This document shows, piece after piece, positions 1 through 7,822 of a stretch of 64,000 bases of DNA. The stretch comes from Lewinellaceae bacterium. Its GTDB lineage: Bacteria; Bacteroidota; Bacteroidia; Chitinophagales; Saprospiraceae. The stretch is from NCBI GenBank assembly GCA_016711435.1, contig JADJSY010000013.1, positions 61,001 to 125,000 on the forward strand. The letters run 5' to 3'. The first letter of the stretch is position 1; the number at the start of each line of letters is the position of its first letter. The position numbers and the translations under genes are program-made. The notes below the pieces were generated by a model, which worked only from the letters and a program-made list of their open reading frames with translations, did not search any database and was not told the origin of the DNA.

Positions 1-328
1 TGCGAAAATGGCGGTTCATTTCACCGGAGCAGGAACGGCAGTTCCAGGCCAGAGCGTCCCAGCCATGTTGGGTAAAATGCCTCGCCATTCCCCGAATATA
101 TTGTCCGCCTGAGTTGCCTTCCAGTCCGTGCGTCAGGATCACCAGCCGCCGGTTTTTATGTGGAAGCCAGTCGAGATCGAGAAAGTCGCCGTCGGAGGTT
201 TCGATTCTTTCCCGTTGATAATCAATACCTTTTACGCGTCGCCAGATGCCGGGCGCCAGGGTTTGCAGGTGCCCGTTGAATTGCCAGAAAGGAGGGCCGG
301 GAAAGGAGGATTGTTCGATAAGGGGCAT
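1..328 (-). CDS. YheT-like alpha/beta hydrolase, N-terminal part (cut by window edge)
   Basis: Partial gene reading leftward from an ATG at 326-328 and running off the window at base 1, so about 109 codons are visible. The translation contains PFWQFNGHLQTLAP near the start, then LTHGLEGNSGGQYIRG and GWDALAWNCRSCSGEMNR. This is the N-terminal layout of the YheT/EMB8 family of alpha/beta-hydrolases: a hydrophobic substrate-entry segment, the HG oxyanion-hole turn, then the helix with the NCR(S/G)C(S/G) motif. The nucleophilic serine and the rest of the triad lie outside the window. Family members are putative esterases of unknown natural substrate. A heptamer array begins about 10 bases upstream of the start codon. 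Confidence 0.8.
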   Translation of the reverse strand, partial: MPLIEQSSFPGPPFWQFNGHLQTLAPGIWRRVKGIDYQRERIETSDGDFLDLDWLPHKNRRLVILTHGLEGNSGGQYIRGMARHFTQHGWDALAWNCRSCSGEMNRHFR

Positions 329-336
329 GTGAGTGA

Positions 337-396
337 AGGGCAAAAAGGCAAAAGACAAAGGGCAAAAGACAAAGGGCAAAGGGCAAAGGGCAAAAA
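337..396. repeat. Heptanucleotide array, GGCAAAR class
   Basis: About eight tandem 7-mers of the form RRCAAAR (GGCAAAA, GACAAAG, GGCAAAG). Same class as the arrays at 23751-23874 and 42352-42400. It lies in the gap between the outward-facing YheT-like and lipoprotein genes. Confidence 0.8.
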
Positions 397-518
397 TAAG
401 CGTGTGCGTGGGATATGAAACACACGCTTTTTGCTAAAAGTTGAATTTGTGGAAATATATAAACCGGCAAATTCCGGGCGGGCGCTACCTTTCGGGCAAA
501 TTGAACCACGAAGGGTGA

Positions 519-598
519 TTTTTACCACAAAGGACACCAAGTAACGCTCAAAAAACAACTTATGCTTTTGATTAACCCCCGCGCTTTGTGGTAAAACC
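519..598. repeat. Inverted repeat with TTTGTGGT arms, containing a 26-bp dispersed direct repeat
   Basis: Arms TTTTACCACAAAG (about 520-532) and CTTTGTGGTAAAA (about 584-596) flank a 26-base stretch at 541-566 that recurs identically at 32353-32378. The right arm ends just before the start codon of the next gene. The second copy is also followed, about 130 bases later, by a TTTGTGGTAAAA segment and a start codon. Confidence 0.7.
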
Positions 599-608
599 CT
601 ATAGGATA

Positions 609-1232
609 ATGAAAAGAATAAAGTACCCCTGGTGGTTGTTATTCGCCCTGGCCGGATGCCAGTCGGCAACAGATCAGTTGCGGGAAGCGGAGCACCGTTT
701 TTTGCAGATCGTGGCTATCCCGGAGCGTTTGCAACTGGCTGTCGGAAACGATACCTTGTTTTTGCCGGTATTGCCTGCCCCGGAAGCTGCGGACGAGGCA
801 AAAGCCGATGCTTTACAATTGCAGGCGCGTATACAAAAAATTGATATTCAAACACTTGAAATGAATGACAAGCAGCGGCTGGAAATACTAAAAAACGCCG
901 TGGACGATCTGGTTTTACACGGGGTTTCCGTACCCGTCGATCAGATTTGCAGCCGGATTGCCGACCCTTTTCAGCAAGCCCTGCAACACAACAACCCAGA
1001 ACTGACCGGGCGTTTTCTGGAACAAATCCCCGAATATTTTAGGGAAATGGAAGAGCGCTGGCACAAGCCGGCCCCGCATAAAATTCAGGACGCCATTTTG
1101 AAAGCAGATTCCGCTTTCGATGCCCTCCATCTGTTAGAACAGCAGTCGCCAACTTCCATGAAAAACAAGTTTATAACGGCCCGCTTCGCACTCAAAGACT
1201 ATATCGGTCTCTGCCAAAGTGCCTTACTATAA
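609..1232 (+). CDS. Small hypothetical lipoprotein
   Basis: A 207-residue protein not assigned to a family. The ATG at 609 is chosen over the in-frame GTG at 588 because it opens directly into a lipoprotein signal: MKRI, a hydrophobic stretch WWLLFALAG, then Cys17 in LAGC as the lipidated residue. The mature part is mainly helical and rich in Gln, Glu and Lys, with no recognisable catalytic motif. The gene ends 56 bases before pbpC on the same strand and could share its transcript, so a periplasmic or outer-membrane role connected with envelope maintenance is possible. That is inference from position only. Confidence 0.6.
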   Translation: MKRIKYPWWLLFALAGCQSATDQLREAEHRFLQIVAIPERLQLAVGNDTLFLPVLPAPEAADEAKADALQLQARIQKIDIQTLEMNDKQRLEILKNAVDDLVLHGVSVPVDQICSRIADPFQQALQHNNPELTGRFLEQIPEYFREMEERWHKPAPHKIQDAILKADSAFDALHLLEQQSPTSMKNKFITARFALKDYIGLCQSALL

Positions 1233-1244
1233 TCCGATTAAACC

Positions 1245-1288
1245 GACTCACGACTCACGACTCACCACTCACCACTCACCACTCACCA
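1245..1288. repeat. Heptanucleotide array, CACTCAC class
   Basis: Six exact tandem 7-mers: three GACTCAC followed by three CACTCAC. The array runs into the putative TTG start codon of pbpC at 1289, so it occupies the whole ribosome-binding region of that gene. Confidence 0.9.
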
Positions 1289-3700
1289 TTGACATCCGTT
1301 GATCGCCTGCAACATATCGCAACCGGCTTAAAAAACCGCGTAGTCGCCTTCGCCCGCCGCCGTCCGAAGACGAGCGTTGCTGTGGTATTGTTGTTATTTG
1401 GGTGGTTGTTTTGCCTGCCCCGACCGCTGTTTGAGCAACCTTTGTCGGTGGTGCTGGAAGACCGCGACGGCCAGTTGCTGGGTGCGCGGATTGCCAAAGA
1501 CGGGCAATGGCGGTTCCCCGAAAGTGATTCCATTCCAAAAAAATATGCAGCCTGCGTTATCGCTTTCGAGGACAAACGTTTTCGCTGGCACCCCGGCGTC
1601 GACCCCATCAGCCTGACACGCGCCACCTGGCTGAATATGCGCCGGGGAAAGGTGGTCAGCGGCGGCAGCACCCTTACCATGCAGGTGATTCGGATGGCCC
1701 GCGACAACCCGGCACGCACTGTTTGGGAAAAAATAGTGGAGGTTTTTATGGCTACCCGGCTCGAACTGACGTACTCCAAACGGGCCATTTTGAACCTCTA
1801 CGCCTCCCACGCACCTTTCGGCGGCAATGTGGTGGGCATCGAAGCAGCTTCCTGGCGATATTACGGCAAAAGCCCGCACTTGCTGACCTGGGCGGAAGCG
1901 GCAACGATGGCCGTTTTGCCCAATAGTCCGGCACTGATCCACCCCGGCCGGAATCGCAACGCCCTGATGCTCAAGCGCAACCAATTGCTGGAGCGCCTGC
2001 GCGACAACGGCGACATCAGCGCGGCGGAATGCGAACTGTCGCAGGAAGAACCCCTGCCCGAACAACCCCTGCCGCTGCCGCAACTCGCGCCGCACCTGCT
2101 CGACCGGCTGGCAGCCACCGGCGCCGCGCGTTTTCATACCACGATCGACAAAGACCTGCAACAGCGGATCATAACCTTGCTGGCGCGCCGCCAGGAAATT
2201 TACCGGGGCAATGAAGTACACAACCTCGCCTCTATCATCATCGACGTAGCGACTGGCGAGGTGCTGGCCTATGTCGGCAATGTGGTCGGCGCCGGCAAGG
2301 AACACGGCGAATCGGTGGACATCCTCACTGCCCCGCGCAGCACCGGCAGCATTCTGAAACCCTACCTCTATGCCCTGGCCCTGGAAAACGGCGACATCCT
2401 GCCCAACAGCCTGCTGCACGACGTGCCGACCCAACTCGGCCAGTACAAACCCGAAAATTACTACGAAACATACGACGGGGCCGTGCCCGCTAAACGCGCC
2501 CTGATCCGCTCCCTGAACGTCCCTTTTGTGCTGCTGCTGCAACAATACGGTCTGGAAAAGTTCCATTTCAACCTGCAACGCCTCGGTCTGTCCACGCTCA
2601 ATAAACCGCCCGCCCACTACGGGCTGTCGCTGATTCTGGGCGGCGCGGAGGCCAATTTGAGCGACATCACCAATGTTTATGCCTGTATGGCCCGCCGCCT
2701 CGGCAGTTTTTACGAGCGAAACGGACGTTACGCCACCGATGATTTTCGCGCGCCATCCGTATTAAAAAGTACGGGCGCCAAAAAGAACCGGGCCGAACAA
2801 CGCGAAACCGATCTGCTCAGCGCTTCCTCCATCTGGTACACCTTCGAGGCCATGCGGGAAGTCGAACGCCCCAACAGCGCAGGAGAATGGGAACTGTTTC
2901 GCGCCGGGCAACCCATTGCCTGGAAAACGGGCACCAGCATCGGTTTCCGCGACGCCTGGGCTGCGGGTGTTACGCCGAGGTATGCCGTCGGCGTCTGGGC
3001 GGGCAATGCCGACGGAGAAGGTCGCCCAGGCCTCATCGGCGTGGATGTGGCTGCGCCGGTGTTGTTTGAAATATTCGAGCAATTGCCCGGCGGCGAACGC
3101 TGGTTCGATCCGCCGTACGACGATATGGCGCAGGCGCCGGTCTGCCGCCAAAGCGGTTTCCGCGCCGGCGATTTTTGTGAAAAAGATACGCTCTGGATAC
3201 CGGAAACCGGGCTAAAAACGGCGGTGTGTTCTTTTCACCAACTGCTGCACCTCGATGCTACGGGGCAATGGCAGGTGAACAGCGATTGTGAATCGCCCGC
3301 CGCCATGCAGCACCGTCCCTGGTTTGTGCTGCCGCCCATCGAGGAGTTTTATTTTAAAAGTAAAAATCCCGGATACATGTCGCCGCCGCCGTTTCGGGCG
3401 GATTGCCTGGGTTCACAAATGGCTCATAATCAAACGCCTATGCAATTGATTTACCCGAAAAATCCGACCCGAATCTACGTGCCGGTCGATCTGGACGGCA
3501 AACTGAGCAGCACCGTTTTCCAGGTGGCGCACCGCTCGCCGGACGCTGAAATTTTCTGGCACCTCGACGGCGTTTACCTCGGCGCCACCCGCACTTTTCA
3601 CCAAATGGCCCTGCAACCGCCTGTGGGCGCGCATGTACTGGCCCTGGTGGATAAGGACGGGTACCGGCTGGAGCAGAGATTTGAAATTGTGGGGAAGTAG
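1289..3700 (+). CDS. pbpC: Penicillin-binding protein 1C (bifunctional transglycosylase/transpeptidase)
   Basis: Class A penicillin-binding protein of the PbpC type, about 803 residues, the usual length. After a short basic N-terminus there is one membrane anchor (about 28-44). The glycosyltransferase (GT51) domain follows, with the catalytic EDKRFRWHPGVD motif (Glu94). The transpeptidase domain has the SxxK motif in STGSILKP (Ser354, Lys357) and a KTGTS motif near residue 545. The C-terminus is the PBP1C-specific domain. The protein polymerises and cross-links peptidoglycan in the periplasm. The start is uncertain: no ATG lies near, the TTG at 1289 abuts a heptamer array, and the frame stays open upstream. 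The alpha-2-macroglobulin gene often next to pbpC is not seen here. Confidence 0.93.
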   Translation: MTSVDRLQHIATGLKNRVVAFARRRPKTSVAVVLLLFGWLFCLPRPLFEQPLSVVLEDRDGQLLGARIAKDGQWRFPESDSIPKKYAACVIAFEDKRFRWHPGVDPISLTRATWLNMRRGKVVSGGSTLTMQVIRMARDNPARTVWEKIVEVFMATRLELTYSKRAILNLYASHAPFGGNVVGIEAASWRYYGKSPHLLTWAEAATMAVLPNSPALIHPGRNRNALMLKRNQLLERLRDNGDISAAECELSQEEPLPEQPLPLPQLAPHLLDRLAATGAARFHTTIDKDLQQRIITLLARRQEIYRGNEVHNLASIIIDVATGEVLAYVGNVVGAGKEHGESVDILTAPRSTGSILKPYLYALALENGDILPNSLLHDVPTQLGQYKPENYYETYDGAVPAKRALIRSLNVPFVLLLQQYGLEKFHFNLQRLGLSTLNKPPAHYGLSLILGGAEANLSDITNVYACMARRLGSFYERNGRYATDDFRAPSVLKSTGAKKNRAEQRETDLLSASSIWYTFEAMREVERPNSAGEWELFRAGQPIAWKTGTSIGFRDAWAAGVTPRYAVGVWAGNADGEGRPGLIGVDVAAPVLFEIFEQLPGGERWFDPPYDDMAQAPVCRQSGFRAGDFCEKDTLWIPETGLKTAVCSFHQLLHLDATGQWQVNSDCESPAAMQHRPWFVLPPIEEFYFKSKNPGYMSPPPFRADCLGSQMAHNQTPMQLIYPKNPTRIYVPVDLDGKLSSTVFQVAHRSPDAEIFWHLDGVYLGATRTFHQMALQPPVGAHVLALVDKDGYRLEQRFEIVGK

Positions 3701-3706
3701 CGTAAG

Positions 3707-3753
3707 GGAACACGGATGGAAAATCCGTGTCTCATCCTTTCCATCCGTGTTCC
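3707..3753. repeat. Inverted repeat, 16-bp perfect arms
   Basis: GGAACACGGATGGAAA at 3707-3722 pairs with its exact complement at 3738-3753. It sits seven bases after the pbpC stop codon and before the methyltransferase start, so it could act as a terminator or an mRNA 3' hairpin. No U-run follows. Confidence 0.75.
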
Positions 3754-3773
3754 ATTTAAATCCCTTTTATCCT

Positions 3774-4403
3774 GTGATCCATATATTCCCACGCATCAGG
3801 CATCTCTTTACCCGCCTACGCTACCCCGGCAGCCGCCGCTACTGGGAGCGCCGCTACGCCCAGGGCGGCGATTCCGGCGCAGGTTCATCCGGCGTATTGG
3901 CGGCATACAAATCCTCCGTTTTGAATGATTTTGCAAAAACGCAGCACATCCGCTCCGTCGTCGAACTGGGCTGCGGCGACGGGCAGCAACTGCAATTAGC
4001 CGAATACCCGGCCTACACCGGATTAGATATTGCCGCTTCAGCGGTGGCGCGCTGCCGGGATTTGTTTGCCGGAGACAGCAGCAAAAATTTTGCGCACTAC
4101 GACCCATTCCATTTTGAACCCGCTGATTTTCAGGCGGATATGGCCATTTCACTGGAAGTTATTTTTCACCTGACGGAGGATAATCTGTATCGCTTTTACC
4201 TGCAACACCTGTTTGCGCTGTCGCGGCACTGGGTGATCGTTTTTTCCTCGGATGAAGCGGACCCCACCGGCGGCGTTTTCCCACATTTCCGGCAGCGGCA
4301 GTTCAGCGCAGATGTGCCGGAAGGCTGGGTGTTGCGTGAGCGGATGGCCAACCCGCACCGGGACAGGAGCGTGTCGGATTTTTTTGTTTTTGAGCGCCGG
4401 TAG
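3774..4403 (+). CDS. Class I SAM-dependent methyltransferase
   Basis: About 209 residues if translation starts at the GTG at 3774. The open frame runs further up into pbpC (to 3633), but that upstream part encodes the antisense-like sequence of the hairpin and pbpC and is unlikely to be real. The Rossmann motif I VVELGCGDGQQL binds S-adenosylmethionine, TGLDIA matches motif II, and DMAISLEVIFHL resembles motif IV. The target is not predictable from the sequence. The first 30 residues are very basic (RIRHLFTRLRYPGSRRYWERR). The stop codon touches a strong hairpin (4403-4423). Confidence 0.72.
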   Translation: MIHIFPRIRHLFTRLRYPGSRRYWERRYAQGGDSGAGSSGVLAAYKSSVLNDFAKTQHIRSVVELGCGDGQQLQLAEYPAYTGLDIAASAVARCRDLFAGDSSKNFAHYDPFHFEPADFQADMAISLEVIFHLTEDNLYRFYLQHLFALSRHWVIVFSSDEADPTGGVFPHFRQRQFSADVPEGWVLRERMANPHRDRSVSDFFVFERR

Positions 4404-4423
4404 CGCCGAACCCTGTTCGGCGC
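4403..4423. terminator. Terminator-like hairpin (CCGAAC-CCT-GTTCGG family)
   Basis: Nine-base arms GCGCCGAAC/GTTCGGCGC with a CCT loop, followed by ACAAAAAA. The stem starts at the last base of the methyltransferase stop codon. The same CCGAAC/GTTCGG hairpin recurs at 15806-15824 and 21160-21174, with a weaker version at 7804-7822, each next to the 3' end of a gene. Confidence 0.6.
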
Positions 4424-4582
4424 ACAAAAAAGGGGTACCCCAGATCCGGGCGACCACAAGGGTCGCCCCTACCCAATCATTGGTTTGATTCTAATGTAGG
4501 AAAGGGTTTGGTTTGGTAGGGGCGACCCTTGTGGTCGCCAGACCTTGTGGTCGCCCGGGGCAATTGGGGTACAGTATGCGGA
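4424..4582. repeat. Large imperfect inverted repeat
   Basis: Left arm about 4433-4476 (GGGTACCCC, then GGGCGACCACAAGGGTCGCC) and right arm about 4513-4571 carrying the complement. GTGGTCGCC occurs twice in the right arm. Together with the hairpin before it, this fills most of the gap between the methyltransferase and the metacaspase genes. No coding signal is seen. Confidence 0.7.
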
Positions 4583-4677
4583 TAATCAATAAAACAATAT
4601 CTTTCGACCGTTTTTTCAATTAAATATAAAGTCGAAATCAGTTTGATTTATTACCTGTAATGCTAGAGTATCGAGCC

Positions 4678-4710
4678 TGATAACCAATAACGGATAACAG
4701 ATAACCACTC
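4678..4710. repeat. Heptanucleotide array, GTTATCN class (complement)
   Basis: Tandem 7-mers of GATAACN type (TAACCAA, TAACGGA, TAACAGA, TAACCAC) immediately upstream of the metacaspase gene start at 4722. Confidence 0.75.
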
Positions 4711-4721
4711 GCCCACTCCCT

Positions 4722-6611
4722 ATGAAACAAGCAAGCCTCTGCCTCTTGCTCTTCGCCGCCTTCGCACTTAGCAGCAGCGCCCCGAATGCATCCCTGCGCC
4801 CCGGCAAGGACTACGCCCTGTTCTTCGCCGTCAACGACTACGCGCCCGACTCCGGTTTCGACGACCTCAGCAAACCCATTGAAAATGCCGAAGCCATCGC
4901 CAAAGAACTGCGCGAGCGCTATGGTTTCCAGACCGAAATCGTGAAAAACCCAACGCTGGATCAGATCAGCGCCAAACTCCGCGAGTACCAGTCTTTTTAT
5001 ACCAAAAACCCGCAGGGACGCTACCCCAGCACAGGCCAGTTGCTGATCTATTTTACCGGACACGGCATCGCGGAAGACAACAACGGCTATTTTGTACCCA
5101 CGGACGGGAATGTGAAAAAACTATACTCCACGGCCTTTGCATACGAGATTTGGCGGCCATTTATCAACAGAATTGATTGCCGGCATATTCTCCTGGCCAT
5201 CGACGCCTGCTACTCGGTCACCTTCGACCCGGATTGGTACAACCGGAAAATGGATGGAGACAACTTCACACGCCCCGGCGAACTCAGCGAAGGCGACAAA
5301 CTGCTGGTGACCAATGAAACGGACAAAAGCCGCATCGTTTTTACCTCCGACGGCTCGGAAGACAAGGTGCCAGAGCGCTCCAATTTCGCCCGGAAATTCC
5401 TGGAAGCCCTGCAAAAAGGCCCCCGGCAGGACGGTATCCTGACTTCGGAAGGCCTGGCGGGTTACCTGCGCTTTGCCGCTCCAAAACCCCGGCTGACAGA
5501 ATTCGGCGACGACCAGAAAGGTTCGTTTTTGTTTGTTTCGGTAGCGCCTGTGGCGACCGACCCTGCAAAATCGGCAGCGGACGCCGCTGCGAATGACGAA
5601 ATGGAAAAAGACCTGCAAGCCTGGAGAACCGCCAAAGCGGCCAATACCATAGCGGCATACCAGGATTATACCAGGCGCTTTCAAAACGGCGAGTTTCGGG
5701 AGCAGGCGCAGGCGAACATTCGGGCCATCGAACAGGACCTGGCGATCCGGCGGGATGACCTGGCCTGGCAGATGGCAGAGGAAAAAAACACGCCGGAAGG
5801 GTATCAGAAATACCTGGCAGACTACCCGAATGGGCGGCACAGGGCCGAAGCTGCAGAGAAAAATATCTCGGTTTCATCGTTGCCTACATCGCCTGCCGTA
5901 GCCAATGACGGCCTGATCCTGATTCGCGGCGGCACTTTTGAAATGGGATGCACCAGCGAGCAACAAGACTGCCATGATAGCGAAAAACCGGCGCACAGGG
6001 TTACAGTAGGCGATTTTTACCTCGGGAAATACGAAGTGACCCAAAAACTCTGGCAGGAAATCATGGGTAACAATCCATCAAATTTCAAAAACTGCGATAA
6101 CTGCCCGGTGGAGCAGGTCAGTTGGGACGATGTGCAGGAATTCCTGCAAAAACTCAATGCCAAATACCCCGGGCGCAACTACCGCCTGCCCACCGAAGCC
6201 GAATGGGAATACGCTGCCCGGGGCGGCGGCAAAGCCATACTGTTTGGCAATGGGAGAAATATCGCCGATTCGAAAGAAATTAATTTTGATGCAAGTGCTT
6301 CTTACAAAAAATCCTATTCGCTTGCCGGCGAATACCGTGCAAAAACCGTTCCGGTGGGTAGCCTGAACAGCTCCAACGCCTTGGGCCTGCATGATATGAG
6401 CGGCAATGTGTGGGAATGGTGCAGCGACTGGTACGGGACTTACGCTTCGGGAAGCCAGACCAATCCGACCGGGCCTGCATCAGGCTCCTACCGCGTGTTG
6501 CGCGGCGGGTCGTGGAGCCTCTACCCGCAGGATTGCCGTGTGGCGAATCGCTACGACGCGCCCGGTAATCGCAAGCCCAGCTTGGGCTTCCGCCTTGCCA
6601 GGTCAAAATAA
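4722..6611 (+). CDS. Metacaspase (peptidase C14) fused to a formylglycine-generating-enzyme/sulfatase-modifying domain
   Basis: A secreted two-domain protein of 629 residues. A signal peptide covers about residues 1-20. The caspase p20-like domain spans about 27-275, with the catalytic dyad visible as His114 in YFTGHG and Cys163 in IDACYS. The linker (about 298-382) holds two copies of a motif of the form W..A...NT..YQ.Y...F.NG..R..A. Residues 397-629 form a SUMF1/FGE-like C-type-lectin fold, beginning ILIRGGTFEMGC, with LPTEAEWEYAARGG and the end motif RVLRGGSW..GFRLAR. Bacteroidota often use such FGE domains as non-catalytic ligand binders or protein modifiers. The signal peptide places it outside the cytoplasm, unlike metacaspases of cytosolic immune systems. 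Substrate unknown. Confidence 0.85.
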   Translation: MKQASLCLLLFAAFALSSSAPNASLRPGKDYALFFAVNDYAPDSGFDDLSKPIENAEAIAKELRERYGFQTEIVKNPTLDQISAKLREYQSFYTKNPQGRYPSTGQLLIYFTGHGIAEDNNGYFVPTDGNVKKLYSTAFAYEIWRPFINRIDCRHILLAIDACYSVTFDPDWYNRKMDGDNFTRPGELSEGDKLLVTNETDKSRIVFTSDGSEDKVPERSNFARKFLEALQKGPRQDGILTSEGLAGYLRFAAPKPRLTEFGDDQKGSFLFVSVAPVATDPAKSAADAAANDEMEKDLQAWRTAKAANTIAAYQDYTRRFQNGEFREQAQANIRAIEQDLAIRRDDLAWQMAEEKNTPEGYQKYLADYPNGRHRAEAAEKNISVSSLPTSPAVANDGLILIRGGTFEMGCTSEQQDCHDSEKPAHRVTVGDFYLGKYEVTQKLWQEIMGNNPSNFKNCDNCPVEQVSWDDVQEFLQKLNAKYPGRNYRLPTEAEWEYAARGGGKAILFGNGRNIADSKEINFDASASYKKSYSLAGEYRAKTVPVGSLNSSNALGLHDMSGNVWEWCSDWYGTYASGSQTNPTGPASGSYRVLRGGSWSLYPQDCRVANRYDAPGNRKPSLGFRLARSK

Positions 6612-6617
6612 CACTTT

Positions 6618-6927
6618 GAACAGGATTTCCAGGATTAAAGGATTTACAGGATTTCAGCAACCGGGTCGGCGCGTTGGAAATCCTGTAAAATCCTTTTTTT
6701 TCCTTTAAATCCTGGTTCGGACTTTAGCGGCTGCTTAGCGCCGGATGCCAAACGGGTAACATTTGCCGTTTTTCCACGCATTTTAATGGCCTGAGACCGC
6801 AAACACCGGACACCGAACCAGGATTACCGGGATTTAAAAAGGATTTACAGGATTTCAGCAACTCGGGTAGGCGCGTTGGGAAATCCTGTAAAATCCTTTT
6901 TTATTCCTTTAAATCCTGGTTCGGACT
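6618..6927. repeat. Two near-identical hairpin elements in tandem (AGGATTT type)
   Basis: Copy 1 spans about 6620-6720 and copy 2 about 6814-6925. Each is an inverted repeat whose left arm is built from GGATTTACAGGATTTC and whose right arm is GAAATCCTGTAAAATCC, closing on CCTGGTTCGG, around a G+C-rich loop containing GGCGCGTTGG. They occupy the whole space between the metacaspase and DUF1080 genes. About 95 bases of unique sequence between the copies show no feature. Confidence 0.8.
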
Positions 6928-6988
6928 TTTATGGCCCGGACGTGCTCCGGCAGCTAAAGCAGCCGGTACGGCGCCGCCAGGGTTCTCG

Positions 6989-7630
6989 TTACTTTTTGCC
7001 CGGCGTAATCTTCAAATTCGCAAAATCCCCTTCCGTAGGGTCGCCCACCCACAGCCCCAGGCCGCCATGTGTGGTGTTGGTCATTTTTTGCGCCACCAGG
7101 CTGGGCTGCTCCGCATTGTTTACATAAACACTGACATTTTTATCATCGATCACCATTTTTGCATGAAACCAGTCTTCCGCGCCCGGCACGGGAATGACCT
7201 TTTTTTCATATCGTGCGGGGTAATCGGCCCTCAATTTTCGCCAGGTATACGTGGGCTGTGAAATATACTGCACCGTGCGCGTTCGGCGAACGCTATCTGC
7301 GTTGTGGAAATTGAAAGGCCTGAAATACACCGCATCGTAGGTGCTGTCGTTTTGAATATGAAAAGCAAAGCCTACAAAGCAGCGTTGGAGCACATCCCTG
7401 CCCCGAACATCAAATTCGATCGTTCCAGTAGAAAAGTCATAGTTTTTCAAAACAAGCAAAGCGACCGGCTCTTCGTACTGGAAGGATACACCCTTTTTTT
7501 CGTTATTGGTCAGGGTTTCCATATTGCGGCCCCATAAATCCCAGAGACTGCGATCCTGTAAATCTGGTTGAAAGGTCTGGGCTTCGAGTTGGGCCGTAAC
7601 AAGCAGGGCAAGCAAGAGGAGGTGTTTCAT
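6989..7630 (-). CDS. Secreted DUF1080-like (concanavalin-fold) protein
   Basis: A 213-residue protein read from the ATG at 7628-7630. The longer frame upstream only translates a heptamer array. The signal peptide MKHLLLLALLVTAQLEAQ is followed by a beta-rich domain with GTIEFDVRGRDV, CFVGFAFHIQND, YDAVYFRPFNF and GGLGLWVGDPTEGDFANL. These match the 3-keto-disaccharide hydrolase/DUF1080 concanavalin-like sandwich. It is likely periplasmic and may bind or cleave a glycan. The substrate cannot be read from the sequence. Confidence 0.65.
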   Translation of the reverse strand: MKHLLLLALLVTAQLEAQTFQPDLQDRSLWDLWGRNMETLTNNEKKGVSFQYEEPVALLVLKNYDFSTGTIEFDVRGRDVLQRCFVGFAFHIQNDSTYDAVYFRPFNFHNADSVRRTRTVQYISQPTYTWRKLRADYPARYEKKVIPVPGAEDWFHAKMVIDDKNVSVYVNNAEQPSLVAQKMTNTTHGGLGLWVGDPTEGDFANLKITPGKK

Positions 7631-7650
7631 GGTAACTGTGTTTATATTAA

Positions 7651-7800
7651 GGTTGATGAGGGTTGATAAGGGTTTATAAAGGTTGATAGGATATGCTCGT
7701 AAAAATAGATAGTTACTTCCAGGAGTGGCTATTATCAACCCTCATCAACCTGTATAAACCCTTCATCAACATAAATCAAGCCCTTCATCAACATAAATTT
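7651..7800. repeat. Inverted heptamer element, GTTGATN/GTTTATN class
   Basis: Left array 7651-7690 (GGTTGATGA, GGGTTGATAA, GGGTTTATAAA, GGTTGATAGG) and right array 7732-7800 with the complementary TCAACCC/ATAAACC units, around about 40 bases of unique sequence. It separates the first FtsX gene's 3' end from the DUF1080 gene's 5' end. Confidence 0.8.
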
Positions 7801-7822
7801 CCACGCCGAACAGGGTGCGGCG

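Noticed and set aside
1394..2617. 407-codon minus-strand open frame across pbpC
   Set aside because: Lies wholly opposite the conserved PbpC catalytic domains and its translation is low-complexity Gln/Gly/Val-rich.
4722..6611. Complete antiphage gene island joining metacaspase, STAND ATPase and EAD protein
   Set aside because: The three genes are 38-44 kb apart, separated by housekeeping operons, and the metacaspase is secreted, so a single system is not supported.
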